64,000 nt of DNA from Oryzobacter faecalis (GTDB lineage Bacteria > Actinomycetota > Actinomycetes > Actinomycetales > Dermatophilaceae). Position 1 is the stretch's first letter, and every line of letters begins with the position of its first letter. The stretch spans positions 496,001-560,000 of the forward strand of contig NZ_JBKOFW010000002.1 in the NCBI RefSeq assembly GCF_046764005.1, written 5' to 3'. This document shows, one piece after another, positions 8,470 through 16,443 of the stretch. A program made the position numbers and the translations under genes. Below the pieces are notes generated by a model. It saw nothing but the letters and a program-made list of their open reading frames with translations. It searched no databases and was not told the origin of the DNA.

Positions 8470-9105
8470 TCAGAGGTACTGGCCGGTGCCCTCGGCGTGC
8501 CCGGGCTCGACGGGCTGCTGGGGGCCGCCGGGGCCCCCCGGGTGCGTGCCGTGCGGAGCGCCCTGGTGCGCGCCGTGACCGGGCGGCAGCTGGCGCATCT
8601 GCTGGAGCTGGGCCTGCGCCGCCATCTGCTGGGCGACCAGGGCGGTCTGGATGCCGTGGAAGAGCCCCTCGAGCCAGCCGACGAGCTGCGCCTGCGCGAT
8701 GCGCAGCTCGGCGTCGGAGGGTTCGGCGTCCCTGAACGGCAGGGCGATCCGCTCGAGCTCGGCGATGAGCTCGGGGGCGAGGCCGTCCTTGAGCTCGGCG
8801 ATCGAGCGGTCGTGGATGTCGGCGAGCCGCGCCCGGCCGCGGTCGTCGAGCGGCGCGCTGCGCACCTCCTCGAGGAGCTGCTTGACCATCGAGCCGATCC
8901 GCATGACCTTGGCGGGCTGCTCGACGAGGTCGGCGGGGTTGGTCGACCGCTCGCGCTCCGGCGCAGCGTCCGACGTGACGTGCGGCGCGACCCCCATCCC
9001 CTGGGGGGTCACGACGACGACGCGCTCGCCGTCGCTCGTCACGGTGGCGGGCACCGCCTGACCCTCGTCGTCCCGGTCGCGGTCGTCACGCGGCTGCTCG
9101 CTCAT
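8470..9105 (-). CDS. bpa: bacterial proteasome activator Bpa/PafE
   Basis: The 211-residue protein matches mycobacterial Bpa (PafE), an ATP-independent ring that opens the 20S proteasome gate. The core block LVEQPAKVMRIGSMVKQLL and the helices around LRIAQAQLVGWLEGLFHG are strongly conserved. The C terminus ends GTGQYL, the docking tail that inserts into the proteasome alpha ring. Its presence implies the organism has a 20S proteasome, although none lies in this window. The frame opens 6 codons upstream, but MSEQ is preferred because CAGGAT lies 6 bases before it. The His/Gly/Pro-rich linker before the tail is typical. Confidence 0.93.
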   Translation of the reverse strand: MSEQPRDDRDRDDEGQAVPATVTSDGERVVVVTPQGMGVAPHVTSDAAPERERSTNPADLVEQPAKVMRIGSMVKQLLEEVRSAPLDDRGRARLADIHDRSIAELKDGLAPELIAELERIALPFRDAEPSDAELRIAQAQLVGWLEGLFHGIQTALVAQQMAAQAQLQQMRQLPPGHGAHQGAPHGTHPGGPGGPQQPVEPGHAEGTGQYL

Positions 9106-9111
9106 GCCCCC

Positions 9112-9117
9112 ATCCTG
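9112..9117 (-). promoter_or_regulatory. leaderless -10 box CAGGAT for bpa
   Basis: On the minus strand CAGGAT is followed by 6 bases (GGGGGC) and the bpa ATG at 9105, with no ribosome-binding site. It fits the leaderless pattern repeated across this window. Confidence 0.45.
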
Positions 9118-9233
9118 CAACACGCCAGCCCCGGCCCCGCCGCGGGTGTGGCGGCCGAGCGGCCACGCCCCACGGACCGAGGAGGTCGACGTCCTCGGGG
9201 TTGAACGGAGCCGGACCGGGCACAGGTGCGGTC

Positions 9234-9350
9234 ATGAGTCCCCTGCGCGTCCGACCGGTCGGCGGTGCCACCGGCTGCCTCGTCATGCTCCTCGTGTCCG
9301 TGGCGCTGTCCGTGCTGCTGACCGTCCTGCTCAACGTCCTCGTGCGCTGA
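9234..9350 (+). CDS. 38-residue single-span membrane peptide
   Basis: A short frame encodes a 38-residue peptide beginning MSPLRVRPVGGATG and continuing as an uninterrupted hydrophobic helix of about 22 residues rich in Leu and Val, ending NVLVR. The basic N terminus and hydrophobic span suit an inner-membrane micropeptide. The ATG follows an ACAGGT-like box by 6 bases, as in the leaderless genes nearby. It fills the gap between bpa and the DUF1304 gene. I do not recognise a family, and chance cannot be excluded at this length. Confidence 0.45.
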   Translation: MSPLRVRPVGGATGCLVMLLVSVALSVLLTVLLNVLVR

Positions 9351-9380
9351 GCCGGCAGCAGCCGCCACCGGACACCGGGG

Positions 9381-9743
9381 TCAGGCCGAGAGCAGCTGGG
9401 CGGCGAGCGCGAGGGCGCCCGGCACCGCCTGGACCCACAGGATCCGGCGGCTCGCCGTGGCGGCGCCGTACAGCCCGGCGACGACGACGCACGACAGGCC
9501 GAACACCGCGAAGGCGAACCGGTGGTCGGCCGGCCCGACCAGGCCGAGGACGAGGGCTGCCACCAGGAACCCGTTGTACAGGCCCTGGTTCGCCGCGAGC
9601 ACCGTGGTCTGCTCGGCGAACTCGGGCGTGAGGCCGAAGGCGGCCCGGCCCCGAGGGGTCGTCCACAGCGCCATCTCGAGCACGACGATGCCGACGTGGA
9701 CGAGCGCGACCAGGGCGGTGAGGACGGCGGCGACGATGCTCAT
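9381..9743 (-). CDS. DUF1304 family membrane protein
   Basis: The 120-residue protein has four predicted membrane helices and the DUF1304 signature around ALVHVGIVVLEMALW (about 12-26) and NQGLYNGFLVAALV (about 51-64). The family is widespread in bacteria and has no assigned biochemical role. It stands alone on the minus strand. The ATG at 9743 has only a weak TAGACA-like box upstream. Confidence 0.9.
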   Translation of the reverse strand: MSIVAAVLTALVALVHVGIVVLEMALWTTPRGRAAFGLTPEFAEQTTVLAANQGLYNGFLVAALVLGLVGPADHRFAFAVFGLSCVVVAGLYGAATASRRILWVQAVPGALALAAQLLSA

Positions 9744-9804
9744 GGCCGATGTCTACCGGAGCCTGGTCCGGTGCCGGTAGGGGTGGCGGGCCCGCCTGCC
9801 CCCG

Positions 9805-10782
9805 TCACGTGGTGAGCAGGACCTTGCCCACGTGCGTGCCGGAGTCGAGCTCGCGGTGGGCGGCAGCGGCCTCGGCGAGCGGGAACCGCGCATGGACCAC
9901 GGGCCGCACCCGCCCGGCCTCGACCAGGGGCCAGACGTGCTCACGGACCGCTGCGACGATCGTCGCCTTCTCGGACAGCGGCCGGGCACGCAGGGACGTC
10001 GCGATGACGGCCGCGCGCTTGCGGAGCAGCACCGACAGGTCGAGCTCGGCCTTCGTGCCGCCCTGCATCCCGATGACGACGAGCCGCCCGGCCGTGGCGA
10101 GGACGGCGACGTTGCGGGCGAGGTAGCTCGCGCCCATGTTGTCGAGGACGACGTCGGCGCCGTGGCCGTCCGTGGCCGCCAGGACCCGCTCGACGAAGTC
10201 CTCCTCGCGGTAGTCGACGAGCACCTCGGCGCCGAGCGCGCGGCAGGCCTCGAGCTTGGCCGCCGACCCGGCCGTCACGGCCACGTGGGCCCCGACCTCG
10301 CGCGCCAGCTGGATCGCCATGGTCCCGATGCCGGAGGACCCGCCGTGGACGAGGAGGGTCTCGCCCGGCTGGAGGTTCGCGGTGAGGAAGACGTTCGACC
10401 ACACCGTGCACACGACCTCGGGCAGCGCCGCCGCGTCGACGAGCGAGACCCCGCGCGGCACGGGCAGCAGCTGGCCCACGGGGACCCGCGCCGCCTCCGC
10501 GTAGCCGCCTCCCGCGAGGAGGGCGCACACCTCGTCGCCCACCGCCCAGCCCTCGACGCCCTCCCCGAGCGCCGCCACCCGGCCGCTCACCTCGAGCCCG
10601 GGCACCTGCGACTCACCGGGCGGAGGCGGGTAGAACCCCTGGCGCTGGAGGAGGTCGGCCCGGTTCACGCCCGAGGCCGCGACCTCGACGAGCACCTCGC
10701 CGGGGCGTGGCTCAGGGGTGTCGACGTCCGCGAGGGTGAGGACCTCGGGTCCGCCGAACGAGGGCAGCGTCATCGCCTTCAT
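9805..10782 (-). CDS. NAD(P)H quinone oxidoreductase, PIG3-type MDR family
   Basis: The 325-residue cytoplasmic enzyme belongs to the zinc-independent branch of the medium-chain dehydrogenase/reductases. The PIG3 subgroup is indicated by NRADLLQRQGFYPPPPG (about 39-55). The nucleotide fold shows VHGGSSGIGTMAIQLAREVGA (in the middle of the protein) and LGAEVLVDYREEDF, and there is no catalytic zinc Cys/His set. Family members reduce quinones with NADPH. It has its own leaderless promoter (TACGGT) and is divergent from the PhoX-like gene. MKAM gives two possible starts 3 codons apart; the first fits the box spacing. Confidence 0.93.
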   Translation of the reverse strand: MKAMTLPSFGGPEVLTLADVDTPEPRPGEVLVEVAASGVNRADLLQRQGFYPPPPGESQVPGLEVSGRVAALGEGVEGWAVGDEVCALLAGGGYAEAARVPVGQLLPVPRGVSLVDAAALPEVVCTVWSNVFLTANLQPGETLLVHGGSSGIGTMAIQLAREVGAHVAVTAGSAAKLEACRALGAEVLVDYREEDFVERVLAATDGHGADVVLDNMGASYLARNVAVLATAGRLVVIGMQGGTKAELDLSVLLRKRAAVIATSLRARPLSEKATIVAAVREHVWPLVEAGRVRPVVHARFPLAEAAAAHRELDSGTHVGKVLLTT

Positions 10783-10788
10783 GCCGCC

Positions 10789-10794
10789 ACCGTA
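10789..10794 (-). promoter_or_regulatory. leaderless -10 box TACGGT
   Basis: Minus-strand TACGGT is separated by exactly 6 bases from the ATG at 10782 of the PIG3-type reductase. A second TACGGT on the plus strand at 10862-10867 could be the -10 of the divergent PhoX-like gene, whose ATG is 33 bases on and preceded by GGGAG. Confidence 0.5.
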
Positions 10795-10827
10795 GAACGG
10801 GCCGCGACGGGGTCGGTGAAGGGACCC

Positions 10828-10857
10828 GGTCGCGAATCTTCCATCGGCGACGCGACC
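10828..10857. promoter_or_regulatory. 7-bp inverted repeat upstream of the PhoX-like gene
   Basis: GGTCGCG (10828-10834) and CGCGACC (10851-10857) form a perfect inverted repeat around a 16-base spacer just upstream of the TACGGT box of the PhoX-like gene. It could be an operator, but the spacing is long and no family consensus is recognised. Confidence 0.25.
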
Positions 10858-10900
10858 GTCCTACGGTGAGGGATCCGCCGACCACCACCGATGGGAGCGC

Positions 10901-12355
10901 ATGACCATGTCGATCGAACGCCGTACCGTCCTCAAGGGAGGAGCCGTCGTCGCCGGAGGGGCCGTCTTCGGCGGACCGTTCGCGGGATTCGTCGCCGCAC
11001 CGGCCGGGGCCCTCGGCGCACCGGCGTTCCGCGGCCTGCGCGCGGTCCCGGACCTGCGGGACGGCGTGGTGCGCCTCCACCTCCCCGAGGGCTTCTCCTA
11101 CCGGTCGTTCCACGACACGTCGACGCCGGTCGTCCTCGACGACGGCACCGTCCTCCCGGGGCGGCACGACGGCATGGCCGCGTTCCAAGCGGACGACGGC
11201 ACCGTCACCCTCGTCCGCAACCACGAGGTCAACGGCAACGGCACCGCCTTCGGCCCGATCGGTGACCACACGTACGACCCGAAGGCCCTCGGCGGCTGCA
11301 CCGTCGTCGAGACGAGCCGCACGGGCGAGGTCGCGCGGGCCTGGACCGGCATCAACGGCACGATGATGAACTGCTCCGGCGGCCCGATGCCGTGGGGCAC
11401 CTGGGTCACGTGCGAGGAGACCGTCAACGGACCCGACGTCGGCCCGGACTTCACGCGCACCTCCAACATCCCGCTCACCAAGCCCCACGGCTACGTCTTC
11501 GAGGTGCCGACGAGCGGGCGCGCGAGCGGTGAGCCGGTGACGAAGGCCGGGCGCTTCGCCCACGAGTCGGTGGCGTTCGACCCGCGCGGCGGGCACCTGT
11601 ACCTCAGCGAGGACAACTTCGGCTTCCCGTCGGGCTTCTACCGCTACACGCCGGGGACCTCGCCGATGGAGACCGGCCGCCTCGACAACGACGGCCACCT
11701 GCAGATGCTCAAGGTCAAGGGTGTCGACGGAGCCCACCTCGAGGCGAGCCAGGCCAAGGGCACGCGCTACCGGGTCGAGTGGGTCGACATCGACGACCCG
11801 GACCCCACCTTCCCCTACACCCCCGGGCAGGTGGCTCCCACGACGAACGACGAGGCGCTGAACCACGTCGGCGACCAGGGCCGGGCGCAGGGTGCCGCCG
11901 GGTTCTCCCGCCTCGAGGGGACCGTCTACGACAACGGCGTCGTCTACTTCACCTCGACGCAGGGCGGCGGGGCGGTCATGGACGGGCCGAACACCTCGAC
12001 CGGCTACGGCACCGGGTCGGGGCAGGTCTGGGGCTACGACACCCGGTCCGAGACGCTCTTCCTCGTCTACCAGTCGCCGGGCCGCGACGTCCTCGACTTC
12101 CCGGACAACGTCACGGTGAGCCGGCGCGGCACGATCGTGCTCTGCGAGGACAACACCGAGGACAACTACGTCCGCGGCCTCTCCCGCGGCGGGCAGCTGT
12201 GGGACATCGCGCTGAACCGGATGGCCGGGCGCACCGGTGACGAGTTCGCCGGGTCGACGTTCAGCCCCGACGGGCACACGCTCTTCCTCAACATCCAGGC
12301 GAGCCGCGGGCTGACCTTCGCCGTCTGGGGCCCGTGGGAGCGCATCGGCGTCTGA
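10901..12355 (+). CDS. Tat-exported PhoX/DUF839 family phosphatase-like protein
   Basis: The 484-residue protein begins with a twin-arginine signal (ERRTVLKGG, residues 6-14, then an Ala/Gly core to about 40), so it is probably exported folded with its metals. The mature part follows the DUF839/PhoX pattern: LVRNHEVNG, GGCTVVETS, NCSGGPMPWGTWVTCEET, GRFAHESVAFDPRGGHLYLSEDN and a late LCEDN block. PhoX enzymes are Fe/Ca-dependent alkaline phosphatases, though many family members are untested. Two ATGs (10901, 10907) lie after GGGAG; spacing slightly favours the second. No pho-box is recognised upstream. It ends 6 bases from the convergent LacI gene. Confidence 0.88.
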   Translation: MTMSIERRTVLKGGAVVAGGAVFGGPFAGFVAAPAGALGAPAFRGLRAVPDLRDGVVRLHLPEGFSYRSFHDTSTPVVLDDGTVLPGRHDGMAAFQADDGTVTLVRNHEVNGNGTAFGPIGDHTYDPKALGGCTVVETSRTGEVARAWTGINGTMMNCSGGPMPWGTWVTCEETVNGPDVGPDFTRTSNIPLTKPHGYVFEVPTSGRASGEPVTKAGRFAHESVAFDPRGGHLYLSEDNFGFPSGFYRYTPGTSPMETGRLDNDGHLQMLKVKGVDGAHLEASQAKGTRYRVEWVDIDDPDPTFPYTPGQVAPTTNDEALNHVGDQGRAQGAAGFSRLEGTVYDNGVVYFTSTQGGGAVMDGPNTSTGYGTGSGQVWGYDTRSETLFLVYQSPGRDVLDFPDNVTVSRRGTIVLCEDNTEDNYVRGLSRGGQLWDIALNRMAGRTGDEFAGSTFSPDGHTLFLNIQASRGLTFAVWGPWERIGV

Positions 12356-12361
12356 GGAGGG

Positions 12362-13372
12362 TCAGCCGGCCGGCGCGCTCTCGCGGACGACGAGCCGGTG
12401 CGGCACGACGACGCTGTAGCCCTCGGGCAGCGAGGGCTCGTCGAGGCGCTGGACCAGGCTGTCGACGGCACGGTCCGCGAGCACGCCCATGTCCGGGGCG
12501 ATCGTCGTCAGCCCCGGGTCGCTGTGGCGGCCCTCCTCGATGTCGTCGAAGCCCACGACGGCCACGTCGTCGGGCACGCGCACGCCCCGGCGGCGCAGCT
12601 CCCGCATGGCGCCCAGCGCGAGCAGGTCGTTGAAGCAGAACAGGGCGTCGAAGGGCGTCCCGGCATCGAGGAGCCGGTCCACGGCCTCGGCGCCGGCCGC
12701 CCGTGAGAAGTGCGCGGTGGCGACCTCGAGCGCCGGGTCGACGGTGAGGCCGCGCTCCCCGTGGGCACGGCGGTAGCCGGCGAGGCGCACCTCGGCGGTG
12801 GCGGCCGTCGAGCCCCGCTTGGCCCCGACCGCGGCGACCGCGGACCGGCCGGTCGAGAGCAGGTGCGTGACCGCGTCGACGGAGGCGGCGACGTTGTCGA
12901 CGGCCACGCGCGTGCGCTGGCTGACCATGAGGTGCTCCCCGAGGAGGATGAGGGGCACGGCGGGCGAGGCCTCGTCGAGGGCCTGCTGGGTGATCGAGAT
13001 CGGCGAGAAGATCAGGCCGTCGACGATGGTGGGACGTCGCCCGAGGAGCACGTCGCCCTCGCGCGTCGGGTCGCCGGTCGTCTGCTCCACGAGGACCGAG
13101 ATGCCGCGACGGGCGGCGGCGTCGATGACGGCCTCGGCCACGCGGGAGAAGTAGGGGTCGGCCAGGCCCGGGATCGCCAGGCCGATCAGCCCGCTCCGTC
13201 CGGTGCGCAGCGACCGGGCGGACATGTTGGGCAGGTAGCCGAGCGCCTCGATCGAGGACTGCACCCGGGCGCGCATGGTCCGGCTGACGCTGGGGTGGCC
13301 GTGGACGACGTTCGACACCGTCTTCACCGAGACCCCCGCATGCTCGGCCACGTCACGCAGCCGCACCGCCAT
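12362..13372 (-). CDS. LacI-family regulator of the arabinan operon
   Basis: The 336-residue repressor has the N-terminal LacI helix-turn-helix and hinge (LRDVAEHAGVSVKTVSNVV, residues 4-22; GYLPNMSARSLRTGR hinge helix near 50). A periplasmic-binding-protein-like effector domain follows, with the usual FDALFCFNDLLALG and VAVVGFDDIEEG blocks. AAGGAGG precedes the ATG at 13372; the longer open frame is not supported. It is divergent from the GH51 operon across a 112-base region with two AACGTT palindromes. It therefore most likely represses that operon until arabinose or an arabino-oligosaccharide binds. The effector is inferred. Confidence 0.92.
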   Translation of the reverse strand: MAVRLRDVAEHAGVSVKTVSNVVHGHPSVSRTMRARVQSSIEALGYLPNMSARSLRTGRSGLIGLAIPGLADPYFSRVAEAVIDAAARRGISVLVEQTTGDPTREGDVLLGRRPTIVDGLIFSPISITQQALDEASPAVPLILLGEHLMVSQRTRVAVDNVAASVDAVTHLLSTGRSAVAAVGAKRGSTAATAEVRLAGYRRAHGERGLTVDPALEVATAHFSRAAGAEAVDRLLDAGTPFDALFCFNDLLALGAMRELRRRGVRVPDDVAVVGFDDIEEGRHSDPGLTTIAPDMGVLADRAVDSLVQRLDEPSLPEGYSVVVPHRLVVRESAPAG

Positions 13373-13414
13373 CCCGAGCCTCCTTTCCCACGATGGAAAC
13401 ATCCAACCACAGTC

Positions 13415-13443
13415 TTTACAACGTTGTTTCAACGTTGTATACC
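13415..13443 (+). promoter_or_regulatory. arabinan operon promoter with two LacI-type operators
   Basis: TTTACA (13415-13420) and TATACC (13438-13443) are spaced 17 bases apart and make a good -35/-10 pair for the GH51 operon. Between and over them lie two AACGTT-centred palindromes, ACAACGTTGT (13418-13427) and CAACGTTG (13430-13437), 12 bases centre to centre. A LacI protein bound there would block the promoter directly. Such AACGTT cores are typical of LacI-family sites. Confidence 0.6.
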
Positions 13444-13484
13444 TGAAGGGCCGAGAACGTCCACATCGCCGTGGGAGGCCCCCG

Positions 13485-14996
13485 TTGCCCCGTTCCACCA
13501 TCGCGCTCGACCCCTCGTTCACCGTGGGGGAGGTCGACCGCCGCATCTTCGGGTCCTTCGTGGAGCACATGGGGCGGTGCGTGTACGGCGGGATCCACGA
13601 GCCGGGCCACCCCCGTGCCGACGCGTTCGGCTTCCGCGAGGACGTGGCGGACCTGACCCGCGAGGCCGGCGTCAGCGTCGTGCGGTACCCCGGCGGCAAC
13701 TTCGTCTCCGGCTACCGCTGGGAGGACGGGGTCGGGCCGGTGGAGTCCCGCCCGACGCGCCTGGACCTGGCGTGGCGGAGCCTGGAGCCGAACACGGTGG
13801 GTCTGGACGAGTTCGCCGGCTGGGCGCGCCGCACAGGCGTAGAGCCCATGCTCGCGGTCAACCTCGGCACCCGCGGGGTCCAGGAGGCGTGCGACCTCCT
13901 CGAGTACACGAACCTCCCCGGCGGGACCGCCCTGTCGGACCTGCGGGCGCGGCACGGCCACCGCGACCCCCACGGCGTGCGGCTGTGGTGCCTGGGCAAC
14001 GAGATGGACGGGCCCTGGCAGACCGGCCACAAGACGGCCGACGAGTACGGGCGCCTGGCCGTGGAGACCGCCAAGGCGATGCGCCAGGTCGACCCCTCCA
14101 TCGAGCTCGTCGCCTGCGGGAGCTCCAACAGCCACATGCCGACGTTCGGGGCCTGGGAGGCCACCGTCCTCGAGCACGCCTACGACGAGGTCGACTACAT
14201 CAGCCTGCACGCCTACTACGAGGAGAGGGACGGCGACCTCGCCAGCTTCCTCGCCTCGTCGGAGGACATGGACCGCTTCATCCGCGCCGTCGTCGCCACG
14301 GCCGACCACGTCGGTGCCAAGCGTCGTCGTCGCAAGCAGATCGACCTCTCCTTCGACGAGTGGAACGTCTGGTACCAACGCGACTTCGTGGGCCACACCA
14401 ACCTCGGGCTGGAGCACGCACCCCCGCTCATCGAGGACACGTTCTCGCTCGCCGACGCGGTGGCCGTGGGCGGGTTCCTCAACACCTTCCTGCGGCACGC
14501 CGACCGGGTGAAGATCGCCTGCCAGGCGCAGCTCGTCAACGTCATCGGCCTGTTGCGCACCGAGGCGAACGGGCCCGCCTGGCGGCAGACGATCTACCAC
14601 CCGTTCGCCCACACCGCCCGGCTGGCCCGGGGCACCGCGCTGCTCGTGGCGGTCCAGGGTGCCCGCCACGACACCCCCGCCCACGGCGAGGTCGACACCG
14701 TCGACGCCGCGGCGACGTGGGACGAGGAGAGCGGCCGGCTGGCCGTCTTCCTCGTCAACCGGCACACCACGGAGGCCGTGGACGTCGGGATCGACCTGCG
14801 GGGCTTCCCGGGCACCCGGGTCGTCGAGTGCCTGCGGCTCGAGGGCGAGGACCCCTACCGCACGAACACGGCCGCCGAGCCCGACGCCGTCCGGCCGCGC
14901 ACCGACCCGGATGTGACGGCCGAAACGGGGTATCTCGACATGCGGTTGTCCCCCGTCTCGTGGACCGCGGTCGTCCTCGCCCGCACCGCACCATGA
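13485..14996 (+). CDS. abfA: alpha-L-arabinofuranosidase, GH51
   Basis: The 503-residue cytoplasmic enzyme removes terminal alpha-L-arabinofuranosyl units from arabinan, arabinoxylan or arabinogalactan fragments. GH51 markers are FGSFVEHMGRCVYGGI near the N terminus, VVRYPGGNFVSGYRWEDG, the acid/base Glu173 in LGNEMDGPWQ and the nucleophile Glu292 in FDEWNVWY. Length and Glu positions match the family closely. TTG at 13485 is chosen because GGGAGG ends about 8 bases before it and no in-frame ATG or GTG suits the fold start. It is the first gene of the LacI-controlled operon and lacks a signal peptide, so it works on imported oligosaccharides. Confidence 0.95.
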   Translation: MPRSTIALDPSFTVGEVDRRIFGSFVEHMGRCVYGGIHEPGHPRADAFGFREDVADLTREAGVSVVRYPGGNFVSGYRWEDGVGPVESRPTRLDLAWRSLEPNTVGLDEFAGWARRTGVEPMLAVNLGTRGVQEACDLLEYTNLPGGTALSDLRARHGHRDPHGVRLWCLGNEMDGPWQTGHKTADEYGRLAVETAKAMRQVDPSIELVACGSSNSHMPTFGAWEATVLEHAYDEVDYISLHAYYEERDGDLASFLASSEDMDRFIRAVVATADHVGAKRRRRKQIDLSFDEWNVWYQRDFVGHTNLGLEHAPPLIEDTFSLADAVAVGGFLNTFLRHADRVKIACQAQLVNVIGLLRTEANGPAWRQTIYHPFAHTARLARGTALLVAVQGARHDTPAHGEVDTVDAAATWDEESGRLAVFLVNRHTTEAVDVGIDLRGFPGTRVVECLRLEGEDPYRTNTAAEPDAVRPRTDPDVTAETGYLDMRLSPVSWTAVVLARTAP

Positions 14997-15094
14997 CCCG
15001 CTCACGCGCACCCCGCGCCTCCACCCTTCCCGACCTCGTACCCCCGGCCCCGTCGGCGCACCTCGCGTCAGCCATCCACGAAGGAGTTCACACC

Positions 15095-16441
15095 ATGTCG
15101 GCCACCTCCACCCCCCGGGAGCTCTCCCGCCGCCTCCTGCTCGGGTCCTTCGGCGCGGTCGGTGCCAGCGGCGCGCTCGCCGCGTGCGCCGGCTCGAGCG
15201 CGCCGCCCGGGGCCGCCCCCTCCAGCGGCGCCTTCGGCAAGGGCGACACCTACACCGGCCCCAAGGTCGCGCTCGCCTTCTGGAACGGCTTCACCGGCGG
15301 TGACGGCCCGTTCATGAAGCAGATGGTCGAGGAGTTCAACAAGGCCAACCCGAACGTCACCGTCTCGATGAACACCCTCCAGTGGGGCGACTACTACGCC
15401 AAGGTCCCCAACGCGGTGTCCTCGGGCGCCGGCCCCGACGTCGGCATCATGCACATCGACCAGCTCGCCACCAACGCGGCCCGGCGCGTCATCGTGCCCC
15501 TCGACGAGGTCGCCTCCGGCCTCGAGCTCACCGAGTCCGACTTCGCGCCCGTCGTGTGGAGCGCCGGTGTGTACCAGGACAAGCGCTACGGCATCCCGCT
15601 CGACATCCACCCGCTCGGGTTCTACGGCAACACCGCCCAGCTCACCAAGGCCGGCGTCGACGGCCTGCCCACGGACCGGGCCGGCTTCGAGGCCGCGGTG
15701 AAGGCGCTGCAGGAGAAGGCCGGGGTCAAGAACCCGTTCTGGGTCACGGCCACGTGGCCCGCGCACCTGATGTTCACCTCGCTCATCCACCAGTTCGGCG
15801 GCGGCATCTACGACGGGGAGGGCGCGAAGGCGACCTTCAACTCGGACGCCGGCGTGGAGGCGATGCAGTGGCTGCGCAGCTTCATCGAGAACGGCGCCAG
15901 CCCGAAGAACGTCTCCAACGACGCCCAGGCCGTGGCCTTCCGCCAGCAGAAGGACTCGCTCACCTGGGACGGCATCTGGATGATGAACGAGTGGGAGAAG
16001 GTCAAGGACCTCGAGTGGGCGGCCGCCGCCGTCCCCACCATCGGTGACAAGCCGGCCGTCTGGGCGAGCTCGCACAACTTCGTCGTCACCACGCAGGCGA
16101 CCAAGGACCCGAACAAGCTCGCCGCGGCGCGCGCCTTCATCTCCTACATCTCCGAGCGCTCGATCGACTGGGCGAAGTCGGGGCAGATCCCCGCCCGCAA
16201 CAGCGTGCGCGAGTCGGCGGAGTTCAAGGAGCTGAAGGTCCAGTCGACCCTCGCCGAGCAGCTGCCGAACGTCGTCTTCCCGCCCTCGGTGCCCGGCATC
16301 GGTGACGTCACGGCGCCGACGTTCGAGACCGCGGTCAACGAGATCATCCTCGGCAAGAAGGAGGTCAAGGCCGCCCTCGACGAGGCCGCCAAGAAGGCGG
16401 ACTCGATGCTCGACGCGAACCGCAAGAAGTACCAGGCCTGA
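15095..16441 (+). CDS. sugar ABC transporter substrate-binding lipoprotein
   Basis: The 448-residue extracellular lipoprotein has a signal with paired Arg (SRRLLLGSF, residues 11-19) and lipobox LAAC, so Cys31 is lipidated. The mature domain is a family-1 solute-binding protein (LAFWNGFTGGDGPFMKQMV, then the two-lobed fold). AAGGAG precedes the ATG. It lies between the GH51 gene and two permease genes, so it probably captures arabino-oligosaccharides, although the ligand is inferred from context. No ATPase gene is in the operon, so a shared MsiK-type ATPase encoded elsewhere is expected. Confidence 0.93.
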   Translation: MSATSTPRELSRRLLLGSFGAVGASGALAACAGSSAPPGAAPSSGAFGKGDTYTGPKVALAFWNGFTGGDGPFMKQMVEEFNKANPNVTVSMNTLQWGDYYAKVPNAVSSGAGPDVGIMHIDQLATNAARRVIVPLDEVASGLELTESDFAPVVWSAGVYQDKRYGIPLDIHPLGFYGNTAQLTKAGVDGLPTDRAGFEAAVKALQEKAGVKNPFWVTATWPAHLMFTSLIHQFGGGIYDGEGAKATFNSDAGVEAMQWLRSFIENGASPKNVSNDAQAVAFRQQKDSLTWDGIWMMNEWEKVKDLEWAAAAVPTIGDKPAVWASSHNFVVTTQATKDPNKLAAARAFISYISERSIDWAKSGQIPARNSVRESAEFKELKVQSTLAEQLPNVVFPPSVPGIGDVTAPTFETAVNEIILGKKEVKAALDEAAKKADSMLDANRKKYQA

Positions 16442-16443
16442 CC

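Noticed and set aside
13416..15011. 531-codon minus-strand frame opposite the GH51 gene
   Set aside because: Shadow of the arabinofuranosidase, whose catalytic Glu residues and length are convincing on the plus strand.
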